Assembly (NCBI GenBank): GCA_963774195.1
Contig: CAVZDY010000001.1
Coordinates: forward strand, 2,239,979 to 2,303,978
Reading direction: 5' to 3'
DNA length: 64,000 nucleotides
Origin: Roseiarcus sp963774195
GTDB taxonomy: Bacteria > Pseudomonadota > Alphaproteobacteria > Rhizobiales > Beijerinckiaceae
A model generated the notes under the pieces. The model saw nothing but the letters and a program-made list of their open reading frames with translations. It had not been told where the DNA came from and searched no databases. Numbering within the stretch: the first letter of the stretch is position 1; each line of letters starts with the position of its first letter. This document shows positions 18,451 to 29,108 of this stretch, piece after piece. The position numbers and the translations under genes are program-made.

Positions 18451-18771
18451 TTACCCCTGTTTGGCCGGCGTGGTCACCACCAGGCCGTTAAGCGCTTCGG
18501 TGATCTTGATCTGGCAGGAAAGGCGCGAAGTCGGCCGCACGTCGGCGGCGAAATCGAGCATATCCTCCTCCATCTGCGATGGCTTGCCAACGGTCTCCGT
18601 CCATTCTTCCGACACATAGACGTGGCAGGTAGCGCAGGCGCACGCGCCGCCGCATTCCGCTTCGATGCCCGGCACGCTGTTGCGCAGCGCCGTCTCCATC
18701 AGCGTCGCGCCGACCTGGGCCTCGACCTCGCGCGACACGCCCGAGGCGTCGATGAATGTCACTTTCGTCAT
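18451..18771 (-). CDS. [2Fe-2S] ferredoxin, adrenodoxin/FdVI type
   Basis: 106 residues from the ATG at 18771 (MTKVTFIDASG). The cluster ligands are C-GGACA-C-AT-C near residues 40-49 and the Cys in RLSCQI near residue 86, the pattern of vertebrate-type ferredoxins. Members serve Fe-S cluster assembly, P450s or ring oxygenases. The partner here is evidently the adjacent reductase. A P450 gene without its own redox partners lies at 60.2 kb in the same window, so it is a possible client (inference). The frame is open to 18858, but the extension is not family-like. Confidence 0.92.
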   Translation of the reverse strand: MTKVTFIDASGVSREVEAQVGATLMETALRNSVPGIEAECGGACACATCHVYVSEEWTETVGKPSQMEEDMLDFAADVRPTSRLSCQIKITEALNGLVVTTPAKQG

Positions 18772-18917
18772 GAGGACAGCATCTTCCTTTGTGTCGGTAA
18801 ATCCGGACGGTTCGCGCGCGGGAGTGCGCGCGAATACATAAGGCGCGGCGTCCGACAACGGAAGCGCGTTTTCGCCCTTTGGCTAAAGCAGGATTGGCGC
18901 CAAACACGGCCCGGCCG

Positions 18918-19301
18918 TCAACCCCGTAGGCGCGCGATCGCCCCCCGAGCGTCCTCGACGGCGCGCGCGAGGGCTTCAAGTTCGCCTTCGCCAGGGCTTC
19001 CGGCTTGAAGCGCGGTTTCGAGCGCCAGCGAGGCTCGCGCGACGGCTCCGGCGCCGAGGGCGAGGGCCGAGCCGCGCAGCGTATGGGCGGCGTCGACGCG
19101 CACTCTGAGGGCGGCGTCTGCGCGCGACAATTGCGCGAGGAGGCTTGCCGACTGGCGATCGAACAGCGTCAGCAACTCATCTTCGAGAGCGGCGTCGTTG
19201 TCGGTCTGACGGGCGAGATGGACGAGGTCGATCGCCGGCTCGTCGACGGCCTCGGCGCGGCGGGCGGCCGCAGAGGCCGGGGAGGGGGCGATAGTGGACA
19301 T
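18918..19301 (-). CDS. HPt (histidine phosphotransfer) domain protein
   Basis: 127 residues, a single HPt domain. The phospho-acceptor is H73 in AAHTLRGSALALGA, matching the HxLKGxA-type motif with Arg for Lys. The helical bundle spans about residues 22-125. Such small proteins relay phosphate between hybrid kinases and response regulators; no kinase is adjacent. It lies divergent from the giant GPR-like gene, sharing a 280-base promoter region. Confidence 0.8.
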   Translation of the reverse strand: MSTIAPSPASAAARRAEAVDEPAIDLVHLARQTDNDAALEDELLTLFDRQSASLLAQLSRADAALRVRVDAAHTLRGSALALGAGAVARASLALETALQAGSPGEGELEALARAVEDARGAIARLRG

Positions 19302-19581
19302 GATCCTCTCCAATCGCAGAATTATTGAGTTATCCCCAGCAAGCGCGCATGTATCGGAGTCGCGGCGACTGTAGGGTAAACCCCAGCCGCAATATGGTGT
19401 CAGAAGCGTTAACGACGTTTGAAAGATACAAAACCGCGGATGTTTCAATCTCGCGGCACGGCTTGTAGACTGAGGTTGGTTAACGAGCCTAAACCACGAC
19501 GCGAGGCCCCAGGCGTCGCAGGGATAGGCGCGTCGCAAAGAGCGCAAGCTCCGAGCAAGTGTTTGAGTGAGGCGGACAAAC

Positions 19582-22500
19582 ATGGCGCAGAAACAATCGG
19601 CTCAGGACGCGGTCTCCGCGGCGATGTCGGCTATCGAGGACGCTCTGAACCTCACCTCCGACGACGACCGGCCCGCTGCCGCCGCGACCCCGCCAACTCC
19701 CTCGGCGCCGACTCCGCCTTCCGCTACGCCTACGTCTTCGCCGGTCAAGTCGTTGCCCTCGGCGGCCGCGAGCCTTCCGCCCGCGAAGGCGCCGCCGCTG
19801 CCGGCTCCGGAGCCGCAAGCCGCGACTTTCCCGCGCCGGCCGGCGCCGCCGCCCGAGGAGCCGCGCCCGTCCTTTAGCGCTCACACCCCGCCGGCCAACG
19901 ACGATCGGGCGGCGGTCGGTCCGATCCTTCAGGCCCTGCAGGCGCGCCGCCCGAGCAACGCGCCTTTCGCCATCGCCGCGGCCGCTTCCGCCCTCTGGCT
20001 GGCGCTTTGCGTCGCTTACGCCTTCCTGCGCCTGCCCGGCGAGGGCTCTTCGACGCGCGAAGTCCTGTTCCGCCCGGAAACCGTTTTGATCGCCCTCGCG
20101 GCGCTCGGGCCGGCTTTGCTTCTTTTCGGTTTTGCCGCGTTGGCCCGCCGCCTCCAGGAGCTGCGCCTGACGGCCGGCTCGATCACCCAGGTCGCCCTGC
20201 GGCTCGCCGAGCCCGAGAGCGTCGCCTCCGAGCAGGTCGCGACGCTGTCCCAGGCCGTCCGTCGCGAGATCGCCACGATGGGCGACGGCATTGAACGCGC
20301 CCTCGCGCGCGCCGCCGAGCTCGAGACGCTGGTTCGCTCCGAGGTCTCGACGCTGGAGCGCGCCTATTCCGACAACGAGCGCCGCATTCGTTCGCTGATC
20401 GCCGAAATGTCCGACCAGCGCGAGGCGATCGTCGCCAGCGGCGGGCGCGTGCGCGCCGTCGTCGGCGACGCCCACCTCGGCATCGCCGCCGACCTCGAGT
20501 CGATCGCCGAACGGCTGGGCGAACGCCTTTCCAACGTCGGCGAGCGGGTCGCCAGCGCGCTCAATATTTCCGCGGACGACCTCGCCGCGGCGATCGACCG
20601 CGCCGGAACGGGGAGCGTCGAGCGGATCGCCGCTCAGAGCTCGCAGTTGCACGATTCCTTGAGCTCGCTCGGGTCGGAGGTCGCCGCCCGCCTCGCCGAG
20701 GTCAGCGGCCAGAGCGCCGAAGAAATCGTCGCCCGCGTCGGCGAAGTCGATCAGCGCTTCCGCTCCATCGGCGACGCCATGATCGGCGAGCTCGGCGCCC
20801 GCAACGAGGAGTTGGTCACGCGCATCAACGCCAGTTCGGCGATCGCGATGGAGAGCATTCGGGCGCAGAGCCACGAGGTGGCCTCGCGGCTCGCCGAGGC
20901 GACGGAGAACACCGCCCAGCAATTCGCCGCCTCCAGCGAGACAGCGGCCTCGCAATTCGCCGCCAGAACCGAAGCGGCGGCTTCGCAGCTGACGACGTCG
21001 ACCGACGCCGCCTCCGAGCGCCTCGCCTCCGGCGTCGAAAGCGCGGCCTCGCAGCTCGCCGCCTCCACCGAGACGGTCACTCGGCAGCTCGCGATCTCCG
21101 CCGGGGCCGCCGCCTCCGAACTTGCGGCCTCCACCGAGACCTCGGTCCAGCAACTCGCCGCGTCCGCCGAGGCCGCGTCGTCCCAGCTCGCCGTCTCCAC
21201 CGAGACGGTCACCCGGCAACTCGCCGTATCGGCCGAGACCGCCGCGTCCGAACTCGCAGCGGCCACGCAGACGTCCACCCAGCAGCTCGCGAATTCCGCC
21301 GCTACCGCCTCGCGGCAGCTCGCCGCCTCGACGGACGAATCGACCCAGCAGCTTGCGACCAGCGCAGAAGCGGCGGCGTCGCAGCTCGCGGTTTCCACTG
21401 AGACGGTCACGCTCCAACTCGCCAATTCCGCCGCGGCCGCGGCGGCCGAACTCGCCACCTCCACCGAAACCGTCACCTTGCAGCTCGCCGCATCGAGCGA
21501 AGCCGCGGTCAGCGCGCTGACGAGCCGCAACGCCGAAATTGCCGGCCGCATCGAGGCGAGCAGCGCCCACGCGGTCGAGGCGATCCTCCTTCATAGCGAT
21601 GCGACGGCGACCCGCCTCGCGACCGCCAGCGAGACCGTGGCGCGCGACTTCGGCGAGCGGGCCGACGACCTCGTCAATCGCGTCGACGTCACCGGCCGCC
21701 GCCTTTCCGAGACCGTGCTCGATCACGGCGAGATTTTGGTCTCGCGCCTCAACGAGGCCTCCGATCGGCTGCACGAAACCATCGTGGTGCGCGGCCAGAC
21801 GTTCGAAGACGTGCTCGCCGCCTCTGGCGAAACCCTTGCAGCGGCGCTCACCGCGCGCACCGACGACGCGCGGGCGGCGCTCGACGCGGCGGGCGCGATC
21901 TGGTCCGAACATTTCGACGTTCGCCAGGCGCAGCTACGCGGCTTCATCGACGAATCGGCCGGCGCGATCGCAACCCAGATCGACGACTCCTCGCAGCGCG
22001 CCGTGCAGGCGATCGCGAGTGAAGGCGACGCGGTCCAGCACGTCCTGCAGCACGTCGCCGAGACATCGATTGGCCAGTGGCGCGATCAGGCGGTGCAGGT
22101 CGCCGACAAGGTCTCGGCCATCGCCAGCGAGGCGGTGGCTTCGATCGCCGTGGGCGGCGACAGCATGCACGAGACGTTGGCCTCGACCATCGCCTCCTTC
22201 GAGGACACGCTCGGGGCCCGCGGCGGCGCACTGGTCAGTTCGCTGGCCGGCCAGACGCAGCAGCTCGACCATCAGCTCAACACGCTCGCCACCCTCGTGG
22301 GCGACGGCGGCGACAGCGTGGTCGGACGCATCGGCGAACATGCGGTGCGCCTCGGCGAGAATTTCGGCGCCCATGTCGAGGCGATCGACGCAATTATGTC
22401 GAACCGCCAGGTCGAGCTGAGCGACCGGCTCGCCAAGCATCAGAACGAGCTCGACGATTCGCTGTCGCGCCGTCACGGCGACCTCGACGAGAGCCTCGTC

Positions 22501-25500
22501 AGACGCCATGCCGAGTTCGAAGAAAGCCTCGGCCGGCGCCTGGGCGATCTCGACGACAATCTCGCCCGACACCACGCCGAGCTCGATTGGAGCCTCGCCA
22601 AGCGCCAGAGCGAAATCGACGGCAGCTTCGCCAAGCGGCAGGCCGAGCTCGATGAGAGCCTCGCCAAGCGCCACGCCGATCTCGACGAAACCCTTGCGGC
22701 CCGCCACAGCGAGCTCGACGAAGGCCTCGGCGCGCGTCAGGCGGAGATCGACCACAGCCTCACGGCGCGCTTCGCGCAGCTCGAGGAGAGCTTCGCCAAG
22801 GGCCATTTCGAACTCGACGGCGCGCTCGCCAAGCGCCACGAGGACCTCGACCAGTCGCTTGCGGCGCGTCACGCTCAGTTCGAGGACAGTCTCGTCAGGG
22901 GCCATTCCGGCCTGGACGAGACGCTCGCCGCCCGTCAGGCCGAACTCGACCAGTCGCTTGCGGCGCGTCACGCTCAGTTCGAGGACAGTCTCGTCAGGGG
23001 CCATTCCGGCCTGGACGAGAACTCTCGCCGCCCGTCAGGCCGAACTCGACCGGGCGCTCGCCGCGCGTCACGCTGACATCGAGAGCAGCCTCGCCAGGAG
23101 CCATTCCGGCCTGGACGAAAGCTTCGCGGCGCATCAGGCCGAACTCGACCGCGCGCTGGCCACGGGTCACGCGCAGCTCGAGGGCAGCCTCGTCAGGAGC
23201 CATTCCGGCCTGGACGAGGTTTTCGCCGCCCATCAGGCGGAACTCGATCGCGCGCTGGCTACGGGTCACGCGCAGCTCGAGGGCAGCCTTGTCAGGAGCC
23301 ATTCTGGCCTCGACGACACTTTCGCCATGCATCAGGCCGAACTCGACCGGGCGCTCGCGACGCGTCACGCGCAGCTCGAGGGCAGCCTCGCCAGGAGCCA
23401 TGCCGGCCTTGACGAAGCCTTCGCCTCGCGCCAGGCCGAACTCGACCAGGCGCTCGCGATGCGTCACGAGCAGTTCGAAGGCAGCCTCGCCAAGACCCAT
23501 TCCGGCTTGGACGAAGCCTTCGTCGCGCGCCAGGCCGAACTCGACCTGACGCTTGCTATGCGCCAGGCCCAGTTCGAGGAGAGCCTCTCCAGGAGCCATA
23601 CCGGCCTCGACGAGACGATCGGGGCGCGCCAGGCCGAGCTCGACCAGACGCTCGCCGCCCGTCATGCTCAGTTCGAGGACAGCCTCATCAAGGGGTACCT
23701 GGACTTCGACGAGACGCTCGCCAAGCGCCAGGCCGAGCTCGATGGAAGCCTAGCGGGCCGGCACGCCCTGCTCGAAGAGAGCCTCGCCAAGGGCCATTCG
23801 GAACTCGACGGAACCCTCGCCAAGCGCCAGGTCGAAATCGACCAGAGCCTCGCTCAGCGCCACGCCCAGCTCGCGGCGAGCCTGACCGGTCGGCAGACCG
23901 AGCTGAACCAGAAGCTCGGCGACCATCAGGAGCGTTTCGAGCGTGAGTCGAACGCCCGGCTGGCGGAATTCGAGAACGCGGCCGTCGCCCATCGCACGGT
24001 CGTCGAACTCGCGCTCGCTACGCATGGCCGCGTGGTCGAGGAATCGGTGCGCGACGGCCTGTCGAACTTCGAGAACCTCATGACGATTGGCGGCCGCCAG
24101 CTGGTCACCCGCCTCGAAACCGAGACGCAGGGAGTCGCTTCGCGCATCGCCGCCGAGGCCCAGCTCCTCGCGGCGCAGATCGACGGCAAGCTCAACGCGC
24201 TCGAAGAGACGATCATGGTGCGCGGCGGCGCGCTCGACGAACGCCTCGGCAAGCGCAATCAGGAGGCGATCGAGCTCTTCGGCAAGCGCAACGAGGAGAC
24301 GATCGAGCTCATCGGCAAGCGCAATCAAGAGGCGATCGAACTCTTCGACTCGAACATCCATGCGGCGGATGCGCGCGCCACGGCGAAGCTCGGCGAGATT
24401 TCGTCGACGCTCGACGGCCTGCTCGCGCGGATCGACCAGGGTCTTGCCGCGCGCGGCAAGGCGCTCAATGAGGGGCTCGCCAAGTCGACGATCGAGGCCG
24501 CGAAGACGCTCAGCGAGGGCGGTCGCGAAATCGCCGCCGGCATCAGCGCCAAGTCGAGTGAAATCGAGGACGTGCTGCGCGCCCGGGCGGATGCTCTGAC
24601 GCAGGCGCTCTCCAGCCTCTCGACGCAGATCACGGCGACGCTCGCCAACCGGCTCGACGACATGACGGGCGCGCTCGGCGGCAGCGTCGATCGCTTCCAC
24701 AGCGAGATCGTAACCCCCCTGCAGTCGCTGTCGTCGCAATTCGACACGAACGGGGCCGAGCTTTCCCAGCGGATCTCGACGCATGTCGCGAGCCTCGGTC
24801 AGCTCGTCGATACGCACGCCGAACGGATCGGCTCCGTGCTCGCCCAGCATGCGGGCGTGCTCGAGGTCGCGGTCCAGTCGCATGGCGAGGCGATCAACAA
24901 GTCGGTCGCCTCCAGCGCCGACGGTTTCGTCGCCAAGCTGGCGGTGCAGCGCGACACGCTCACCGCGCGGCTCTCCACCGCCGTCGCCAATCTCGATGCG
25001 ACCCTCGCCGGGCGCAGCGGCGAGATGGCGGACGCCGTCTCGATGCGCACCCAGGAGTTGCGCGACCTCATCGACGGGCCGGCGACGGCATTCCTCGCCG
25101 AACTGGCCGAGCGCGGGGAGCGAGTCACGAGCCAGATCACCGGTCTCAACGCGCAGGCGGTACAGGCCTTCGAGCATCAGACGTCGAGCCTGGTGGCGCT
25201 GATGACGCGGCGGGGCGAAGACCTGCTCGCCGCGATCAACGCCGGCGCGGCGGGCTCCGTGCGCTCGCTCGGCGCGCTTACGGGGCAACTCAACACCGAG
25301 GTCGAGAACTCGACGGCGGCGTTGCGCGCCGCGGCGGAGGACGCTCAGTCGCAGTCGCGCGAGACGATCGGCGAGTTGATGAAGCGCCTGACCTACGAGG
25401 TCGAGCGGTCCGGCGCGTCCTTGCGCGACTCGGTGGAGCGCGGCGCGGGAGCCTCGGTGAGCGCGCTCAGCGCCACCGGCGAGCGCATGCGCAGCGAGCT

Positions 25501-26995
25501 CAGCCAGGTGCTCGAGCGTCTCGGCCAAGCGGGGGCCGCGCTCGACCGGGTGGTCGGCGGCGCCGGCGAGCGCCTGGACGCCATTCAGGGCGATCTCGGC
25601 GGAAAGATCGACGAGTTGCAGCAGGCGCTCGGCGCGATGGGGTCCCAGATCGCGGCGCTCGACCGGCTGTCGATCAACGCGCAGAGCGCGTCCGGGACGC
25701 TGATCGACCGCATGACGACCGCGACGACGTCGCTGGGGGAAGCCGGGCGGGAGCTCGCCTCCAAACAGCATGCGATCGACCTTGCTTTGCAGCATCGCCA
25801 GATGAGCCTGGAGAAGCTGTCCGGCGACATCGAGAAGCTGTTCGCCGACGTCGAAACGAGGAGCCAGGAGTTCGAAGCGGTGACGCGCCACTTCGCGACC
25901 TCCTTCGAGGACAGCTTCAGCAAGGCGCAAACGCGCGCCCAGGAGATCAGCGCGGCGCTGACGGTTTCGACCAAGGGCGCGGCTTCCACAGTCGCCAGCC
26001 AGTTCGAAATGATCCGCGAGAACGCCGGCAAGGAGCGGGAGAAGACCACGCACGCCTTGCAGGCGGCCTATGAGCAGGCCAACACCCAGCTCGCCGAGGT
26101 GATGAACAATACGGCCGACCGGTTCCGCCAGTCGGTGGTCGAGGTCAAGCAGATGGCGGGCGAGGTGCAGCGCCAGCTCGATGCGACCCGCCAGGAGATG
26201 CGCCGCGGCGTGTTCGAGCTGCCGGCCGAGACCGCCGAGGCGACGACTGCGATGCGCCGCGTCGTCGCGGATCAGATCAAGGCCCTCAAGGAGCTGACGG
26301 CGGTCGTCGTCGGGTCGGGCGTCGAGTTCGACGTCGCCGAGCCCGGCGCGCCGGCCGCCGCCGCGCCGCGCAAAGCCGAGCCCCCGCGCAAGGCCGAGCC
26401 GACCCGACCCGTGGCGGCCCCGCAGCGTGAGGACGAGGGCCAACTGCTGATTCCGGCCCCGGTCGTGAGCGAACCGGCGCGCCCGCAGGCGACGCCGCCC
26501 GCGCGGACGGCGCGTCCGACCCCGCCGCCCCCGCCCGCCGCGCCCCCCGCGCCTGCCGCTTCCACTTACGGTGAACGCAGCCAATCGGGCTGGCTCTCCA
26601 ACCTGCTGGCGGCGGCCTCGCGTGACGAAGCGCCCCAGTCGCCAGCGCGCAGCGCCGATGCGCCTCTCGAGGGCATCTCGCTCGACATCGCGCGCTACGT
26701 CGACCCCGAGGCCGCAGCGGAAATGTGGGACCGTTGGCGCGGCGGCGATACGGGCGCGGTCTCTCGCCGGCTCTATACCGCCCAGGGGCAGCAGGTGTTC
26801 GACGACATCCGTCGCAAGTACCGCAGCACGCCGCAGTTCCAGGAGGCGGTGACGCGCTACACCCAGGAGTTCGAGCGCCTGCTCGCCAAGATCGGTCAGA
26901 ACGACCGCGACGGCGCCCAGTCCCGCGCGACGCTCCTGTCGGACGCCGGCAAAGTCTACACGATGCTGGCGCACGCCTCCGGCCGGCTCGGCTAA
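19582..26995 (+). CDS. gpr: Giant GPR-like polar-growth coiled-coil protein, with a +1 frameshift
   Basis: Two overlapping frames make a protein of about 2470 residues once one extra base at 23020-23023 is removed. A Pro/Ala-rich N-terminus (1-120) is followed by two membrane segments (about 127-149 and 167-187). About 2100 residues of predicted helix come next, a Pro-rich linker (about 2255-2330), and a conserved C-terminal domain (SLDIARYVDPEAAAEMWDRW, then GKVYTMLAHASGRLG). This layout fits the Agrobacterium Growth Pole Ring protein, a Rhizobiales organiser of polar cell-wall growth (identity by recalled features). Two blocks of 11-residue repeats lie at 20920-21525 and 22400-23925. As read, translation would stop at 23076 after about 1165 residues. 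The start at 19582 follows GAGG. Automated pipelines often mislabel such proteins as kinesin- or apolipoprotein-like. Confidence 0.82.
20920..21525 (+). repeat. Hendecad repeat block 1 (Ser/Ala/Thr-rich) in the GPR-like gene
   Basis: About 18 consecutive 11-residue units of the form AASQLAASTET or TRQLAVSAETA: hydrophobic Leu at position 4, small residues elsewhere, little charge. The nucleotide repeats are diverged and the units are kept at protein level. An 11-residue period favours a straight or slightly right-handed helix bundle rather than a heptad coil. Confidence 0.8.
22400..23925 (+). repeat. Hendecad repeat block 2 (charged), partly in 99-bp tandem units
   Basis: Roughly 45 units of 11 residues, consensus SLAARHAELDE (L at 2, H/Q at 6, L/F at 9). 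Between about 22855 and 23650 they are grouped as three-unit, 99-base tandem copies. 22855-22919 and 22954-23018 are identical. The +1 frameshift sits right after that identical stretch. Recombination between copies would change length by multiples of 33 residues. Confidence 0.85.
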
Positions 26996-27136
26996 GGCGC
27001 TTGCCCGACGCGCACCCTGCCGCGCCGCGCTTCGCGGGCGGCCAGGGCGCGCGGGGCAAAGCGTTTGCGACGCCTGATGGCGTGCTGTGGGATCTGCGGA
27101 GGCTCGCGAAAAGGGCTGCGCAGGCTCAGGTCACGA

Positions 27137-27161
27137 GGCGCGCGACGGTTCCTCGCGCGCC
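27137..27161 (+). terminator. GC-rich hairpin downstream of the GPR-like gene
   Basis: Arms GGCGCGCGA and TCGCGCGCC pair perfectly around CGGTTCC, about 140 bases after the stop. No T-run follows, so its terminator role is tentative. Confidence 0.35.
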
Positions 27162-27219
27162 CCGTAATTCTCCGGCGTTAAAGCGGTTAGCGCGTTCTGC
27201 AGTTACCTGGAACCGTCAT

Positions 27220-27470
27220 CGCGAGTTAGGACCGCCTTTGCAGGCGATCTTGCTGAATGAAACGGGGCCGGCGCGCTGCCATCGTGGTAGGATTTTCGGG
27301 TCGTCGGCAAGAGGTCGGCTTCTCACTGATGCCGTTGAGCTCGGTCGCGAGTTGGACCCGGGACGCCGTGATGATCTCGTCTTGCGCGTAGGGGCGGCGA
27401 CGCCCTGGAGCCTTCTTCTTAGCATTCCTCTTCCATCGGCGTCCTTGCCGGCGCGGCGAGCGATGGAGGC
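27220..27470 (+). ncRNA. Candidate IS110 left-end non-coding RNA (bridge RNA) region
   Basis: IS110-family elements encode a structured bridge RNA in the non-coding end beside the transposase gene. The about 250 bases upstream of this transposase have no gene and contain short hairpins (for example GGGGCG-GCGA-CGCCC at about 27395-27411). The limits and guide loops are not determined. The call rests on family knowledge and position only. Confidence 0.3.
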
Positions 27471-27474
27471 GATG

Positions 27475-28743
27475 ATGGAAGTTCTGCACGAACGGGTGGC
27501 CGGCCTCGACGTCCACAAGGACAGCGTCGTGGCGTGCGTGCGCGCGATGGCGGCTGGCAAGACCCACCGGGACTGTCGAACGTTCGAGACGACGACGGCC
27601 GGCCTTGGCGCGCTCAAGGACTGGCTGGTCGCGGCGCGCTGCGAGCGGGTCGCGATGGAGGCGACCGGCGTCTACTGGATGCCGATTTGGAAGATACTGG
27701 CCGACGGCGACTATGCGATGATCGTGGCCAACGCCGCGCACATCAAGGCGGTTCCCGGCCGCAAGACCGACGTCAACGACGCGACCTGGATCGCCGATCT
27801 CGCCGCGTTCGGCTTGATCCGGGCGAGCTTCGTTCCCGACGAACCGCTGCACGAGCTGCGCACGTTGATGCGCACCCGTAAGCAGCTGGTGCGCGAGCAG
27901 TGCGGCCATGTCCAACGCATCCAGAAGACGCTGACGGAAGCCAACATTCGCCTCGATTCGGTGATCAGCGACATCATGGGCGGCAACGGGCGCCGCGTGA
28001 TCGAAGCGATGATCGGCGGCCAGCGCGATCCGCGCAAGCTCGTCGCCTTGACCGACCGGCGGCTGAAGGCCTCGCCCAAGCAGCTCTACGACGCGCTGCA
28101 CGGCCGCCTGACCGATCATCATCGCTTCCTGCTGCGGCTCCATTTGCAGCAGTACGACGCGCTGGCGGCGACCATCGGCGAGCTCGACCGCGAGGCCGAC
28201 GAGCGCCTCGCGCGGCTCGACCAACGGATCGAGCGCAAAGCTGGGTTTCGCGACTTGATCGGCTTGCTCGTCACCATTCCCGGGGTCAGCCGCTTATCCG
28301 CGTTGACGATCCTCTCCGAGATCGGCCCCGACATGGGCCGCTTCGCCACCGCCGGCCATCTCGTCGCCTGGGCGGGCCTCTGCCCGGCGCAGAACGAAAG
28401 CGCCGGCAAACGCCGGCGCGGTCGCCTGCGCAAGGGCGCGCCGTGGCTGAAGACCATGCTCGTTCAGTGCGCGTGGGCGGCCAAGCGCGCCAAGGCGAGC
28501 TATTACTCCGCCCAGTTTTTCCGCCTGCGCGCCAGACGCGGCCCGCAAAAAGCGGTCTGCGCCGTCGCCGCCTCGCTTCTCACCGCGGTCTACCACATGC
28601 TCAAAGACGGCGTCCCGCACCGCGACCTCGGCGGCGCCTATTTCGAGGGCCGCCGGCCCAAGGCCAAACTCAATCGCCTAGTCCGGCAAATCCGCGATCT
28701 CGGCTACGACGCTACCTTGCAGCCGATCTCGCAAGCCGCCTGA
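27475..28743 (+). CDS. IS110 family transposase (DEDD recombinase)
   Basis: 422 residues, apparently full length. The N-terminal RuvC-like DEDD domain shows AGLDVHKDSVVACV, AMEATGVYWMP and TDVNDATWIADLAAFGLI. The C-terminal IS116/IS110/IS902 domain shows TIPGVSRLSALTILSEIGP and AWAGLCPAQNESAGKRRRGR, the region holding the catalytic serine. Start candidates at 27463, 27472 and 27475 are in frame; GGAGG at 27466-27470 best serves the last. The element sits in the gap between the GPR-like gene and accC and breaks no gene that I can see. The frame is open far upstream without meaning. Confidence 0.92.
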   Translation: MEVLHERVAGLDVHKDSVVACVRAMAAGKTHRDCRTFETTTAGLGALKDWLVAARCERVAMEATGVYWMPIWKILADGDYAMIVANAAHIKAVPGRKTDVNDATWIADLAAFGLIRASFVPDEPLHELRTLMRTRKQLVREQCGHVQRIQKTLTEANIRLDSVISDIMGGNGRRVIEAMIGGQRDPRKLVALTDRRLKASPKQLYDALHGRLTDHHRFLLRLHLQQYDALAATIGELDREADERLARLDQRIERKAGFRDLIGLLVTIPGVSRLSALTILSEIGPDMGRFATAGHLVAWAGLCPAQNESAGKRRRGRLRKGAPWLKTMLVQCAWAAKRAKASYYSAQFFRLRARRGPQKAVCAVAASLLTAVYHMLKDGVPHRDLGGAYFEGRRPKAKLNRLVRQIRDLGYDATLQPISQAA

Positions 28744-28795
28744 GCCGAGCCTGATTCGCACGCCAACGCCGCCACTTAGCGTGTTGTTTCTTCTT

Positions 28796-28886
28796 AGCGG
28801 AGCGAAGCAATCCAGCGATCGAGGCCTCGCCAGCAAGTCGCGAGTCGTTCCGTGGGCGCCTCAATCGGCTGACGCTTCGCGATGAC
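28796..28886. repeat. Degenerate family D repeat
   Basis: GCGGAGCGAAGCAATCCAG on the left and GCTTCGCGATGACGG on the right resemble the ends of the element at 53420-53502, with a diverged middle. Confidence 0.5.
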
Positions 28887-28958
28887 GGCACGGGCCGGTT
28901 CAACCAAAAGACAGCGCGTTCTAGAAGCAGTGCGAAATGGGCTTAGCAACCCTTGGGC

Positions 28959-29067
28959 GTCATGCCCGCGCTCAACCCGGCCATCCACGCGGCGCCGCGG
29001 CCCAAAACTCTCAACTGTCGCGCCAATTGCGCGGTGTGGATGCCCGGCACAAGGCCGGGCATGACGA
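28959..29067. repeat. Dispersed palindromic repeat, family A, copy 2
   Basis: The outer arms GTCATGCCCG and CGGGCATGAC enclose inner arms around CCGGCCATCCAC and GTGGATGCCCGG. The other copy is at 431-522. Confidence 0.75.
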
Positions 29068-29108
29068 TCGATGGCGGCGAGACCGGATGCCCAGGCAGTT
29101 AGGCGGTC

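Larger units (their letters stand above)
26996..27474. other. Stretch between the GPR-like gene and the IS110 transposase
   Basis: This contains a strong GC hairpin at 27137-27161 and, nearer the transposase, the left non-coding end of the IS110 element. No protein-coding frame with family character is visible. The exact left border of the IS cannot be placed, because this family usually lacks obvious inverted ends. Confidence 0.5.
28744..29108. other. Repeat-filled stretch between the IS110 transposase and accC
   Basis: The right IS end is somewhere just after 28743. The rest holds a degenerate family D repeat and the better copy of the family A palindrome. No gene is seen. Confidence 0.6.

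Noticed and set aside
22400..23925. CRISPR-like array suggested by regularly spaced short repeats
   Set aside because: The repeats are in-frame 33-base protein-coding units without unique spacers.
19489..26974. Very long antisense open frames on the minus strand across the GPR-like gene (807 and 1074 codons)
   Set aside because: They are shadows of a GC-rich, repeat-coded plus-strand gene. They are Arg/Gly/Asp-rich, lack ribosome sites and cross the repeat blocks with antisense repeats of the hendecads.
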